Assembly: GCA_001600415.1 (NCBI GenBank)
Contig: BCJX01000014.1
Span: 529,779 to 593,778, forward strand
Origin: Pascua guehoae
Lineage: Eukaryota; Basidiomycota; Tremellomycetes; Trichosporonales; Trichosporonaceae
Direction of reading: 5' to 3'
DNA length: 64,000 nucleotides
The translations under genes were made by a program, and so were the position numbers. Position 1 is the stretch's first letter; every line of letters starts with the position of its first letter. Below, piece by piece: positions 23,528 to 36,166 of this stretch. The notes under the pieces were generated by a model, which worked only from the letters and a program-made list of their open reading frames with translations, ran no database searches and was not told the DNA's origin.

Positions 23528-25052
23528 GATGGTTGTTTACGAGGTGTGCGTTTGAGGTGTTTGAAGTGTTCTGGTGTGTGCAGTTGAGGTGGGGGACGGG
23601 GAAGAGTGGATATGTGCTCCAGCCGCTCACCCCCGGCCGCTTCTTGTAGTCGCGAGGGAGCGTTGATTTTGCCACCAGCCCACCTGGTTACCAGCTGCGG
23701 TGTTACCGACTTGTGCGTTGTCGCGCATGCCGCGCCATCGCTGCCTCGAGACTGGAAAGCAGGCACGCGTCGCGCGCGTCTCGATGACGCATGGCGTGCA
23801 TTGCATGACGCAGGTCGGTATGCTGGAGCTTGCTCCACCCAACTTCAGGGCAAAAGTGGCAGCCTGATGTGCCACAAGCTTGCCACTTGCAGGACGGAAA
23901 CGTGCACGGTGGCTGGAGGTGACTGCCAAACGACCATTCCGCAGCACCAACTCTTTCACCCAAAGGAACATGTAGCGTGGACCCCGAGCTAGAGCTCTAG
24001 AGGCACATTGTTTGCACCATCGCGACGCACATGCATGGCACCCAGAGCAGAGCTGCTGCGGAGGCCGAGGCCTGTGACGCAACAGGAACGTCTGGCGCTT
24101 GGCTTGGCTGACGCTCCAACTGGCCGTCCGCCGTCCCATCGACCAGTCCTTCCTGGATGTGATGGTGAGAGGCTGGAATGGCGTGATAAACAACCACATC
24201 AAGCGCCGGCGTCGTCATGGACAACCCCAAGCGCTCTTTTGGCCATGCACGCCGGGTGGATGCGTGCTTTGGCAACAGCTCCGGCCGGCGCCTGGACTCT
24301 CAACGGCAATCCATCGCCACCCACCGTGCTCAACGACCCTTGCGCAGCTGCTCCACGAGGAGCGAGCGCACGCCAGGGCACTGCAGGTACTTTTGCACGA
24401 GCATCTAGTACCCCAAAAGCTCCGGGCCCGTCGCGCGCTAAGTGCACGACACAACACTTGTTTCAAAATCTGACGTCACTGATATTCTGGTGACCGCGGA
24501 TAACAATTGCATCCGAGATCCGAGATATCCGTGCGTCCGGTTTCCGATGTCAAGCCGTGCGTCCGCTTTTTGATGTCATGCTGTCAAATCCATCTATCGA
24601 CCCCATCGCGTCTCACTTACTCCTCCGCAAACGTCGTTACACGTCACTCGTTGGATTTATTGGCTGTCGCCAACGCTTGCGTCGCATGAAAAAGCGACAC
24701 GATTGCGGCGTTGGTTCGGCATCGAAACGGGAAAGTTCATGTGGCCGTCCATCCCCGGCATGGCCTTCTTAGTTGGGTAATTGGAGCGGCGTGTTGGCGC
24801 TGCGTCGGGCTGGAGCGGAGTGTTGATCGTGAGTTTGGGGTTGGGGGCTGTTCCGGCGGGATGCAGGTGCTCGTCACGCACATTGTCGTGTCGCGTATCG
24901 TCCTATATAGGGCTTGGTTCCCTCAGGTCCTCTGATACCTCGTCTCGTCTGCGTCCCTCACCAGCCCTGTGCACTGCTTGTACGACACCTCGCCACGGAC
25001 CGTTTTTACAATGGTGATGCTGTACGGGAGGATGAGGACGACAAGTACAACA
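23528..25052. other. Gene-poor region
   Basis: No supported gene. A diverged direct repeat of about 27 bp (ccgtgcgtccg with tttccgatgtca-like) occupies 24528-24590. Confidence 0.45.
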
Positions 25053-25122
25053 ACATCGTTGGTGAAACGGTATCATGCTACTTTGCCATAGTAGCGGCAG
25101 GAGTTCGACTCTCCTACGATGT
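25053..25122 (+). tRNA. tRNA-Gly (anticodon GCC), second copy
   Basis: Same sequence as 6593-6662 over the whole cloverleaf: acceptor ACATCGT/ACGATGT, anticodon loop TTGCCAT. No intron; discriminator A at 25123. The downstream string tttgacagtctctggcagtc is shared with the other copy. Confidence 0.92.
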
Positions 25123-25123
25123 A

Positions 25124-28100
25124 GTTCACCTTTTTCCTCTGCAGCGCCAAGCTGTCATTTTGCGTGTAGGTTTGAGGGTCTTTTGACAGTCTCTGGCAGT
25201 CATGTGTGGACTGTAGTTATTCCCCCCCCCACTTCGGCCCCCACTTCGGAGACGCCATATCTCGCAGACTGTGGCTGCCGACTGGGGGTTAGGGTTGGGG
25301 TTATGCCGTCGGGCGGGAGCGTGAGAGCGGCGAGGTTGGGCATCTTGCATGTGTACAGGGGGGCACGGAAGGTGATTGGCAAGGTCGTGAGGGACGGTCT
25401 GTAGAGTGTGGGCGGCCGAAGGGCTGTGACCGAGAGCACTTTGTTGGGCAATAGTGCGACATGTGTCATTGAATGAGCGCACTCACTCAGAGTGTCGGGA
25501 GATCGTAGTACTGCACAGGTACTGCTAGAGTGGGAAGATGACATACTGCTCACCGGCCTGCAGCATGCAGCAGTGCAGAGGGACCTCTTGCCACTTGAGT
25601 CACCTGTTATGCGCGAACCAATACAGTGGTGTCCAAGTGTGGTGTCCAAGAATGGCAATACACATACCAGTAGTGTGGACATCCAAGAGCGGTCGTTCGA
25701 ACCACACACAAGACGTTTGGTCCAAAAAAAGCCAAAAAGTGGTGGTTGCCCCCCTATCCCCGAGAGGATAGGAAGGCGGCGCCAAATATTGAGCGAGTGA
25801 ACCTGCGTAAGCAAGCACAACGGAATGGTCTCCCCTAGGACTATGAGTCGCCGTGCAATGGGCGAGCCCAATCCGTAACCGGCCCCAGAGTGAGGGAGGC
25901 TAAACGGCTCAAGCAAGGTAAGTATGAAAACTAGGAAGGCTGGTTCAATAAGAGGGGAATTGGCGGACCTGATTGGTTGTGGGTGTGAGCCCATTTTCCG
26001 ATCCGGGGCCAATTCTGCTTCCGCTGGTGGAACCATTCCTCCAAACGCCCACGACCAGCCACCAGGCTTGCCCATATGCGCCCTCAACTGCCAGCCACTG
26101 TACCACTGTCACCAGCTGCCATGGTGCCTACCAGGGCGTGTCCGTAACGCCCTCACCACAAGTCATTCTCTGTCAATATTTCTCAATAATCTACCAAGGC
26201 AAGCACACAGACCAGCGGTACATACAGGCTAGAGAAGGTAATGCTACACAAGAAAAGACTCCAGGTATTAATCATCTTCTATGACTGTGAATGACCTCGG
26301 TCCCTTCGCCTTCATGTGGCATCGTGGGATATGAAGCTCGATTTGTGGGAATCGTAAACGTCCGATGTTTTTAGAACGACTCTCTGCCAACTTGTTGGAC
26401 AAGCCCGCGAAGAGACGTCTAGTGTCGGTAAACCATTGGTCTGCATATGGACTGCCGGGAGATGAGGGTTGGGTCGTGGGTGAGGGTGGAGCGCTTCAGG
26501 CGCCGGGTCAGCGTCAGTCGTGCCCGTGTGTAAAAGGCAGACGTGTTGTGTGTCGCTGGCATGCCCCTATCTTTTGGGGACCTTGATGGCCACTTGATGG
26601 ATCAAGGCGCTGAAGCAACTACCAACACCAAGCGGTTCGTTTCTTATTTTCTGACTGCGTCGACCCAGTGGGGTCTTTGTCGCTTTCCAGGAAACATGGG
26701 CATGGAGGCGAGCGAGTGTGTGGGGGTGTGATATAGCACAGTTGTGTTTTCCATATTTCTGACAAGTGGCGTATCAGGCCTCTACAACGTCTCCCGTAAA
26801 AGATCTCACACTCGCGCTGTGCTCTCGGTCGATCGCTTGATCACCACCGACTCGAGAAATTAGTAGTGAGCACAGTCGCAATACCCAAAGGGAGTCCCAA
26901 ATTTCGTCGAGGGGCGACTGGCTCGGGGTTGGCCTTATGAATGAATAAGCTTCGGAGTGCGACTGGGAGCAAGTGATTTACTGCAGTGTCCGTGCCAGGA
27001 TCATGGCCGACGCCAACGATGTCGATTGCTCCTCGTCACCCGTCGAATGTAGATGTCACATATGTCGATGAACACGGTTGGATGCCACCCGCCATCCCAA
27101 CCACGAATAACATGTGCCCATCGAGACTATGCCCAGAGTTTGATCGAACGACACGTACCAGCAAATAGCGCAATGAGGCCCAACTGTCCCTCCAAAATGG
27201 CTGTGATGGCAGGCGAAGCGTTGGAGCTCTGAATGTGAGAACGTGTTGAGTATGGACATGCGTTGCTGTCAGTCACAGCAGTCAGTGGCGAGGGTGAAGG
27301 CATGAACGGCAACAGTGGGCAGGGGACGCTGGAGACGACGACTCCTCAGTGAAGCGCGTCCTACAATAGACTCACGGTTCCGCAAGGTTGCCACGTTCTG
27401 CTTTCTGCTTACTGATCATGAGCTACCCGGTTGTGTCTGCGTGTGCAAGTCTGAGTCGTAGGGTTGTGCGAGAGTTCGAGGAAGTCATCCAGTTGCATCT
27501 TCGAGCCTCAGGTTACTGCCACCATGAGGCGTCTGCGAGTCAGAGATGTGCAGTTGCGTCTGCTGGTGAGCCACCCGGCTGCGTCTGCCAATCCGAGCGA
27601 GCTGCCTTGTTGAGTCTGCGCTTCGAGCTGTGCGATTGTATTTGCGGGTCTTGAGGGAGAGCCACCCGCTTCCGCTCGCGAGGAAGGTAGGTGTCTGGTT
27701 CCGTCTGATCATTCTTAGCCGCGGGGTTTGCATCCGCGAGTCTGTTTGAAGCATTCCGCTGCTTGTGTGTCTGTTGTGTGTCACCGATCCGGTTCCGTTT
27801 GCAAGTGTGTCGCGATACGACCCACTTGGGACACACTCCGTCGCCGGAGCTCTATTTGAAGTCACTCTGTTTGCAATGCGCCGAGGTGCATTCTGTCAGC
27901 TGTGTCAGTCTGCCCAAGAATAGAGTCATGGCGGCGTGCATACCGCTTAATGGGTCACGTACATTCCGGCATTGCGTGAGCTGGTGACCACCCTCTGATC
28001 GATCGCACCGCCGGGGGTGTGGAGGGTTTTGTGCCTTGGGTTCCTCGAGCCCCAGCTCGCACGTCAGCGTGCGACCCTGGTGCCAACTGGGGTGCTCCGT

Positions 28101-29854
28101 GGTGCTTTTACTGCTGCATCTCGTTCCGCTGCTCGGTCCGAGCTTCCAATGGGTCCATTGGTCGTCGGAAGAGCGTTAAGGTGCAGACGAGATACCCTTG
28201 GCGACGTCAGACCAGCTTGGCCAAAGCATCAAGCGGCGAAGCGCCATCGCGCCACAGACCGCCTTGGGTTCGGGCGGTGGAGCTTGCGGAAGTTGGATCC
28301 GCCCTCCACCACAGAAGAAAAGAACCGAGCGATCATAATGTGACCACCGTGGCCCGGCAATATGACCTTGGCGGTTCTCTGGCTCCTTGGCATGCACTGC
28401 CTCAGCGACAGATCTGCTTGTCAGATCCCGGCCATGAATGGGGTTTTATTTGTAGCTCGGCGCTGGGTGCTGCGGACTGCGGCTGTGCTGTGCTCTGTGC
28501 AGGCTTGGCTCGACTCGGCATACCGATCGGCATGGGCTCGGCAAGACCCGACAAGACACCATGCATGTTGCAGTGTAGTGGCTCTGCACCCAAACAAGGA
28601 AGTGGGCAGCTCTCCAACCTGGTTGGCCCTCCAGACGGGCTTCGGAGCTGCTCGCTGGGATCGCTGGATCGCTCGCGGGTGGTGCTCCGAGGGCGACTCC
28701 GGGCGCTCCAGACGATGCAGGGTTTGACCGGGTCAGGCGGCCATTAGTCCAGGGAGGACAGAAAAGACGGAAGCCACCGTGTCGACGCCTAGTCTCAAAC
28801 CGGCGCACGCGGGCAAAGAAGTGTCCAAACAACGCGCATTTGTTTACATACGTGCAGGTGGTGCAGGGGGGGTTCAATGTCTCTAGAAAATGTATAGTCA
28901 GGAACGCAGAACCGACAAGAGGATACGCAAACACCCATCATCCCACACCCACGGTACTGCGAAGCACTGCTTTCCCATTGTGATCCCCCTTTTGCTCGAC
29001 GTCGTCACTGACTGCGCCCCCAGCGTGCCCAGCGTTTCGCTGCGCCGCTTCTCTCTCGGCGGCTCGCTCGGGAGGAGTGACGCAAGCCCCACCCAAGGGC
29101 CAAGTATTGGGTATTGGGCGTGCGGCGAGCCTGTGCGGAGGCGTCTTTGATTCCTTTTGGGTTGCTGAAATGCAATGTGGATCGAGTTTAAGCAACCGAG
29201 CGAAGGCATGAGGGATGCGTCAGTCTGCAGGGTCAACCCCCATGTATGCCAGGGTTGAGGCCAGGGAGCGAGGCATGCCCAAGGGGGACACGCACACGAC
29301 GCCTTGGACAGATCGTTTGTACATACAGACTTTTTTGGACGGACAAACACAAACGCGTTCGGCCACTGCAGGGCCCTCCCTGTTCAGGGCTTCCCGGCCA
29401 CGGCGTGTGCCGGCATGACACTACTTGTACCCAATCCTTTATGGGACCCTAGGCACCGTCAACCGTCGTCACTCCACGCCGAGAAAAGGCATTCAGGGAT
29501 TATTCAGGGAAAGATGCGCGCGCCGTGCGCGCCGCGCGCCAAACAGAAGGAAGGAAAAAAGCGACAGGGCTAGAGTCACGAGGCACGAGACAAAAATGCT
29601 GGGCACAGAGTCCAAGCACCACAGGCGCCGACCCAACCGAGGGCAAGCTGGTTGGATCGCTGGGGAGCCCCGACCGCTCAGGCCATCCGACGCCCAAGCT
29701 TCTCTTATAACACCCACACACACCCATCTCCTTTAAAGAACATCCATCTTCTCCCATATACTTAAGTCAACCCACCCCACGCCTCCACGGTCCTTTTAAT
29801 TCAACAACTCTTCCCATCGCCTCCCAGCATCACCCCCCAAACCCCTCCAACATA
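25124..29854. other. Long gene-poor region
   Basis: About 4.7 kb in which no frame shows recognisable protein families or consistent splicing. Loosely repeated gtctgc-containing units occur at 27430-27800. The last 150 bp is the promoter of the lectin gene, with TTATAA near 29705 and ATATA near 29757. Part of this could be decayed mobile-element DNA, which cannot be shown by eye. Confidence 0.45.
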
Positions 29855-30605
29855 ATGCTCTCGTCGCTCATCAAGATCGCCGTCCTCGCGACCCTCGCCG
29901 TTGCCCAGTGCGAGCCCAGCTCGACCTCGTCGTCGTCGGGCACCGGCCCCACCTCGAACCCCTCGGGCAACACCCAGCTCCACCCCAACGGCAACACTGG
30001 CAAGTGCATCGACATCCAGGCCGCCAACTTTGCCAACGGCACCCCCGTCCAGGTGTACGTGTCGTGTTTGGAAGTGTGCCATGTGTGATGAGCGCCCTCG
30101 GAACAAGTCGCAGGGCGCCATCACAAACACACTCCACCGTGGTTCTATGACCTCGCAAATGGCTAACCCATCAGCTACGACTGCAACGGCTCGAACGCCC
30201 AGAAGTTCCAGATCTCGCGCGGTGACGGTCAGGTCAAGGTCGCTGGCACCAACTTCTGCCTCGACGCTGGCTCCAGTAAGTCTCCCCCCCAACGCCCTAT
30301 CGTCAACCCTTCCGCAACCCCCCTACACGCACGCTCACACACCAGACCCCAAGTCGGGCTCCAAGGTCCACCTCTGGCAGTGCTACCCCGGCCTCACCCA
30401 GCAGCAGTGGTACTGGACTGGCGACGACCGCATTGCCGTCACTGGCCAGGGTCTCTGCCTTGACCTCACCGACGGCTCGCTGGCCAACGGCAACCAGCTC
30501 CAGGTTTGGGAGTGCGGCACCGGCAACGCCAACCAGGTCTGGACCTCGGGCTCGAACATGCGCCGTCGCGACCGCATCATGCGCCGCCGCGCTCTCGGCC
30601 TCTAA
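29855..30605 (+). CDS. Secreted ricin-B-type (beta-trefoil) lectin-like protein
   Basis: Exons 29855-30054, 30175-30275 and 30346-30605 give 186 aa. The signal peptide is MLSSLIKIAVLATLAVAQ, followed by a Ser/Thr/Pro linker with CEPSSTSS. A single beta-trefoil carbohydrate-binding domain then follows, with repeated signatures GKCIDIQ...QKFQI, NFCLDAGS...QQWYW and GLCLDLTD...NQVW, three Q-x-W-type units. The C-terminus is basic (MRRRDRIMRRRALGL). Likely extracellular glycan binding; no enzymatic domain is attached. A paralogue at 54077-54835 has both introns in equivalent places (phase 2, then phase 1 just after DAGS). Confidence 0.85.
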
Positions 30606-32872
30606 GTGCTGGGTCTTAGCGCAACGTGCGCTCGGGGCGCCACTCGTACGCTCCTAGCGCTCGGGCCGCCGACCGTCGTCGTCTGAGCATCGGACGACGC
30701 TGCCTCGTTTTCATCTCCAGCCTAGCTCCCACACTGGACGGACACTTCACGGACAATTCCTCACGTATGTCATTTACCTCTCCCATGTTTATAGTAGTAG
30801 TTCCCTATACTGTTGGGCCCTGCTTCCAGCAACGTTCCATGAATGGACAATGGGTACACACGTCTCGTCGATCGCAAAGAGCAAAGTCGTTGATCGTGTG
30901 GCTGCAGCTACGTCTGCCGTCTTGTCCAGTGGTGGGCAGGCACCCCAGAAACTGCGTCACTGTGGCACTCTGGCGTCCACACCAAAACGGTCCGTGAGCG
31001 GCGCAGAGTGAGACTGTGTTAGAACCTGCACAAGACGTCCAGTATCCGGTACAGCATCCCAGGCGCCACGAGAACGCCTACTGTAGTTGGCATCCTTGGT
31101 GCGGTGGGGGGGGGGGGGGGGCACGTAGGGATGACAGAGGGACCGAGTTGTCAGACAATAGCGACAATAGCGAGGTATGAGCCGTCTTCCACGCCTCTTC
31201 CCCTGGGTGGCGCAGACAGCCAAACGTTGTTGGGCGGCCAGCCAACCGTGATGCCCAATACAAGCATGCCCAGCTACTGCAAGCGGTGTGATGCAAACAT
31301 GCCAAAACAAGCAACAAAGAAACACCCTCATGCATACACGTACTCGTTTTCTTGTCAGTGGACACCCATTGCTCCATCCGAGTTCGGCGACATCGCCGCG
31401 ACGCGTCCCCGCGGCCCACTTCCGCCGTTGCCCCAGGCACTCTCCCAAAACAAAGGTCGGGAAGCACTAAAGAAGCGGGGTTGGAAGAAATAGCAAGTCG
31501 CAACCTTCCTGCGGGGTACAGTAGCTGCAGAGGGTGTCAAAAAGGAACGAGTAAAGGCGCAGGGATGCCGAGGCACGCAGATGCCGAGCTGCTACAGACG
31601 TGCAGACCTTGCAAGAGCCCGCAAGTCTCACCCTGCGCCATTACTCGTTCCTTTTTGACACCCTCTGTACTTCCGTTCGTCACGATGCGCCAACGTGCTT
31701 CAGCTTCAGATGAGGTCACGCTCCGTGGCGCTCCCGCTCAGGCCGCGAAGACACGAGCCAGTCCCACCGCCCAGACGCGTCCCCGAGCGCGATCGTACGC
31801 ATGCAGTTGCCCCATCAGCAGGGAGGCGAGGTCAGCTGAGGGTGTGTGTGGATATTGTGTGGATATTCGCGTCTGTGAGCGCGTACAGCGTGAATCCGGG
31901 GGCTCAGGCGAATGAGATAGTGGAGCGAGTCCCATCGCCGTGCTCAACGAGCCTGAGCGCGATCATACGCGGTCCCAAGGTGCGATATTGGTGATATTCG
32001 GGTCCGGCCAGCGCTTACACCGCTGGTGTATCCGACTCGACGCGTCGCAATCTCGTCGCCGGTTCGAACGTGATGAAGTAGAATAGAACGCGCACGGCCT
32101 GCCCACTTTGATATCTCGCTTGCTCTCCGTCGGGGCTGGCGCGCCTTGTGCTGCACCGTGTTTGTCTTGACATCTCGTCTTTGTTGCTCTCGTGACCAGT
32201 GGGCGGTAACTATGCCTGGCTGATTCGTACGCGATCGTGACGCCTGACAACATGCCTACGGAACTTGCAGGGCTTGGTGTCTGGGGAGTCATGGGTCCAA
32301 TGTGTATCCTACGCGTGTGGGATGCCAGCACTTGGATATTGTGCTTTGTCATAAGGTGCGAGCAAGCGGGAGGAGGATGAGGGGAAAGGTGGCCTCTTTG
32401 AAAGTATGGGGCAGAATCTATTGGACTCTGGATCTTTACGAGACTAGCATACACTCTCGTATGTAGGTGTGCCACTGGCTCGCTGCCCAGTCGTGGACAC
32501 CTGTGGAACCGGTCTACCTTCTCGCCGGACATAGGCAGTCGTTTGGCTTCCAGGCATTTATGCGGACGCTTTGCCTGTCTGGGATATTAACCGTGATATC
32601 GGGTACAGTGGCCGTCAGAAAGGTTGCGACTGCCTCCAGCGTGGCTTCATGTATGCTTGACCCAAAGCCTCGGATCTTCTGCTTTGCGAGATGGTAGAAT
32701 TCTCATGACATAAGCGCGGCGGAACGCAGTGGGGGTGGCAACTTCTGTGATGGCCACTGTAGAATGGAAGTAGCCGAACAGCACGCTTGCACATCCTACC
32801 ATTTGGAGGCTGCGTGCTGCAATGGGACGCTGCCCGGGCGTGGCCGGTGCCTCTGGACCTTTGACATGTCAA
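30606..32872. other. Gene-poor region
   Basis: No supported gene. Holds a G tract at 31107-31120, the MITE-like element at 31528-31667, and an anticodon-arm-like hairpin near 32012 that lacks the rest of a tRNA. Confidence 0.45.
31528..31667. mobile_element. MITE-like inverted-repeat element, copy 1
   Basis: 140 bp with 37-bp terminal inverted repeats at 31528-31564 and 31631-31667 that differ at a single position. They begin cagagggtgtcaaaaaggaa and end in gcgcaggg. The interior starts atgccgaggca, a string shared with the copies at 53033, 55259 and 55390. There is no coding capacity, and no clear target-site duplication is visible. Confidence 0.75.
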
Positions 32873-32964
32873 GGCGATTTAGCTCAGTTGGTTAGAGCGC
32901 ATGCTTAACACTGGAAGAACGCAGTGCTACGCATGAGGTCGGCAGTTCGACCCTGTCAAACGTC
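32873..32964 (+). tRNA. tRNA-Val (anticodon AAC), intron-containing, second copy
   Basis: Mature sequence identical to 5748-5836. Anticodon AAC at 32907-32909; the intron is 19 nt (32911-32929) against 16 nt in the first copy, with unrelated sequence. Discriminator A at 32965. Confidence 0.92.
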
Positions 32965-33436
32965 AAGCATTAGCTTTTTATCCATGCACAGGATGTCACA
33001 AAGGGTTGTTTGAAGAGGAGGATAGGAGGTGACAGAACAGTGGCGGCGGGTTGACTGTTGTGGCAGCGGAAAGTATCGCAGGTGCAGGTACTTTTGCCGG
33101 GCTGCTGCAGCAGTAGTAGCAGTAGTAGACCACGGGACATACTTCCACGCGCGTCTACGACCATTACCACCGTTCTAGCCCTCCTCGAGTCCCAGGATGT
33201 ACACGCGCGCAAGCATTCACCATTAAACCATTGATGCCACCAGCCACCAGCCCTGCATTCATGCATCATGTCTCATATCTGGTTCAGGCACAGGCACTGG
33301 ATAGTCACGTGACTTGTCCACAAAAGTCGAAAGTCAGTCTCGTCTCGCCTTCTGTCTGTCCAGTCTGTGCGTCACCCCGCCAACCCCACAAGCCGTCTCC
33401 TCAACTCTCCTCACACTCACCACCACAGCGGACACC

Positions 33437-36166
33437 ATGCTCCCCACCCCACCCCCATCGCAGCCCGAGCCCAAGACCCCGCGGCGGAAGCGGCGCAAGT
33501 CGCGCCCGGCCGACGCCGCCGCCGAGCCCATGACACCGTCCACGGGCCACCGCTCGTCGAGGAAGAAGCGCCGTCGCACCCTCACTGCCGACCCTCATGT
33601 GGGGGGAATGATCACCCCGACGTCGGTTCCAGCCACGCCCGTGTCGGCTGTTGCCCAGACGCCCCGGCTTTTGATTGCGCTTCGGGGTGATACCGTCGAG
33701 TCGCCTGGGGCGCGGGAGCTTCGCGAGGTCGACGAGGTTGCGGGCCTGATGGAGCTGGGAGCGCCGCGCAGTGGGGGGAAGCGGAGGCAGAAGAATGATA
33801 AGAAGGCCGGGGATGAGGTGCACCCTGTGGCAGAGAATAAGGCTCTCGAGGCGGAGAAGAAGGTGCAGAAGGCGGATAAAAAGGCCGCAAAGGCCGAGAG
33901 GAGGGCCCAGAAGGCCGAGAAGAAGGCGGTAGAGGCGGCGAAGAGGAAGAGCAGGAAGAGCCGGGAGAGTGGGCCGCTGCCATCAGCTGGGATCTCGCCT
34001 CCGCGTGCTAAGGAGGTGGCTCGCAAGGAGACGAAGAGGAAGGGCCGAGAGAGTGGACCGTTGTCGTCGGTTGGGATCTCACCTCCACGCGCTGCGATCG
34101 AAGAAGCCGCTCGCAAGGAGACGAGGAGGAAGAAGCGCCGCCAGAATGGGACGTCTTCCAAGGGCCTCTCACCGGCACGCTCTACGGTCGATTCCACCGC
34201 TCGCCCACAACGATCGCCTGTCGATGAGGCAAACGCAATGCGCTCGTCTGCTGCTGCGCTTCCCGACGGAGACGTCCTGCCTGTCTCACCTGGCGCGTCC
34301 GAAGTCGAAGAGGAGGGCATTGACCTGGCGCTGGAAATGGCGGCTGTGGCAGACGAAGACGTCGAGCGGGTTGAGGGAGGAGAGGGCCTGGAGGCAACCC
34401 ACGACGACCCACCAGTGCAGGCTCCACGCCCGCCGCGACAAAAGGGAACCAAAATTACCACCAATTGTATATCCAAGAGTGTCGACATCATCGAGGATAG
34501 CGACGTTGAGGAGGAGCCCCGGCCGACCGCAGAGAGGACAGTGGGTGGTGCCAAGAGAACTGCAAAGTCTAGGCTGCCACGGGAGCCCAAACCCCAGTTT
34601 TCTTTCGACGAGCTCCGCACCATCCTCACGACTCTGGCAGCTGTCAATGACTTTCTCGCGTCGCGATGGCTGGAAGCAGCCGATCTTAAACCTCTCGAAG
34701 CGGCTGGTCGTACGTCGACTTGTCCAAAATATTGCTGACACCAGTGATCACTGTGAAGCGTGGCAAGTTTACGGAAGAAGAGCGGACATCCATTCGGAAC
34801 TACCTTGATACATTCCAGAAGGTGAGCTGTCCGCGCCGATCCATTCGGCTAACGCCGCAGAGGAACCGCTTGACCAACGCGGACCTTGTCGAGATCATTA
34901 TGGCAAAGCGGCAGCACCCTTCTCGAACCAAGTATCCCGACCTGTGGTCTGAACTTGGTATGTTCCACCTGTTACCATCAGACGCCTGACAACAGCGGCC
35001 GAGCTTCCAGGACGGCCATTGGGGAATGTCAAGCGCGCCACCCAGCGCCTGTACGACCCTCGTGCACGGAAGGGTGCATGGTTACCAACCGAGGACGCCG
35101 CCCTCCTTCGGTAAGCTTGCCTTTTATCTGCGCTGCTGACTCTAGTGCCTACAACCATACCCCCAACCAATGGTCCAAAATCGCCCTCGTCGTCGAGCGC
35201 ACCGAGACAGACTGCCGCGACCGGTGGCGAAACGAGCTGCGAGATCGCGCGTCACGAAACACTGGTGTGTTGGGGTTTGGAGCCAATCGATGAACAAAAA
35301 AAAACTAATAATATTCAGGGCCATGGAAGGACGACGAGGTGAAACGACTCGTCGATGCCGTTGCCCAGGCCAACGCAAAGCTCGGATATGCGCCTGATAG
35401 CGCCGATGTGCCGTGGGACGAAGTCGTCAAGCTCATGGGCTGGACGCGCACGCGTACGCAATGCAGGAAGAAATGGTGAGTCGCAGTTGCAGACTAGGCG
35501 CCAGCTTGGGTCGCTTTGGTCATCGACTTTCACACTGGTGACTCCCCCTGGGTGTCACCGTCCCACCCAGGCAACGCTCTTCATCCTCCAAGGCCACCCG
35601 GTGGGCCCGGACAAATGTCCAGCCCCTCACTCTAACAACACTTCAAGCTGACATCACTAGGCAAGACGAGCTCCGATTCAAGCACAGCCGGCCCATTGTC
35701 GACTATCCCGCCGAGAAACTTCGCCTGATCAAGCGCCTCCGGGAGCTCGGGTACAAGCATGAGTGCGACATCCAGTGGGCGCAGCTGCCTACGCCACAGT
35801 GGAACTTGAGCCCCGCCCAGCTACGGTTCCGGTGGCGTGATATGAAGAATAGTCTAAATGCCAAGGAAGGATTGCCGTTTAATGGTGAGCCAAGGGCCAC
35901 AAACGAAGCTGACGACAGAACTGTTGGACAAGCTTGAAATTATGGTGCGCAAGCAGAAGAACCACAAGCGAAGGATGCGTGGCGACGCGGACACCTCTGA
36001 CGAGGATGACGAGCCGGTCGACGACAATGAGGGAGGGGAAGGGGAAAGTGATGAGGACGATATTGGGGACGAAAGGGGTGGGGCCGACGAGAACGACTCA
36101 GCGGACGAGGACGGCGGCTCTGAAGACGGGCACGTGGATGTAGAGTACGAGAGCGAGGAAGGGTAG
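33437..36166 (+). CDS. Reb1/TTF-I-like Myb DNA-binding protein
   Basis: Eight exons: 33437-34709, 34745-34821, 34861-34957, 34996-35110, 35146-35264, 35319-35475, 35661-35884 and 35919-36166, giving 769 aa. The N-terminal 420 residues are basic and disordered, with KTPRRKRRKSR nuclear-localisation-like runs and a Lys/Glu/Ala-rich heptad region at about 135-180. Residues about 425-740 carry the Reb1-type DNA-binding region: KRGKFTEEE, then the Myb repeat KGAWLPTEDAALLR (508 onward) ending TDCRDRWRN, then a second Myb-like unit from 561 (GPWKDDEVKRLVDAV ... TQCRKKW), then a third helical unit. The C-terminus is highly acidic. Reb1/TTF-I proteins terminate RNA polymerase I transcription, arrest replication forks at rDNA and bind promoters; the assignment rests on the Myb pattern. 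Confidence 0.82.

Noticed and set aside
22706..23587. Long Pro/Val-rich and Ala/Ser-rich plus-strand frames across the glycine-rich gene
   Set aside because: They are the complement of the Gly-rich repeats; the minus frame has an ATG, consistent introns and a CsbD-like end.
25200..26087. 295-codon minus-strand frame
   Set aside because: No domain, unusual composition, no promoter or splice context; one of many long chance frames in GC-rich DNA.
28019..28747. 242-codon plus-strand frame
   Set aside because: Codon use and composition (Trp/Cys/Ser-rich) unlike the real genes here; no recognisable motif.
31979..32080. Possible tRNA-Val(TAC) from the arm cagcg-cttacac-cgctg
   Set aside because: No pairing acceptor stem or T stem around it; the downstream ggttcgaac is not in a T-arm position.
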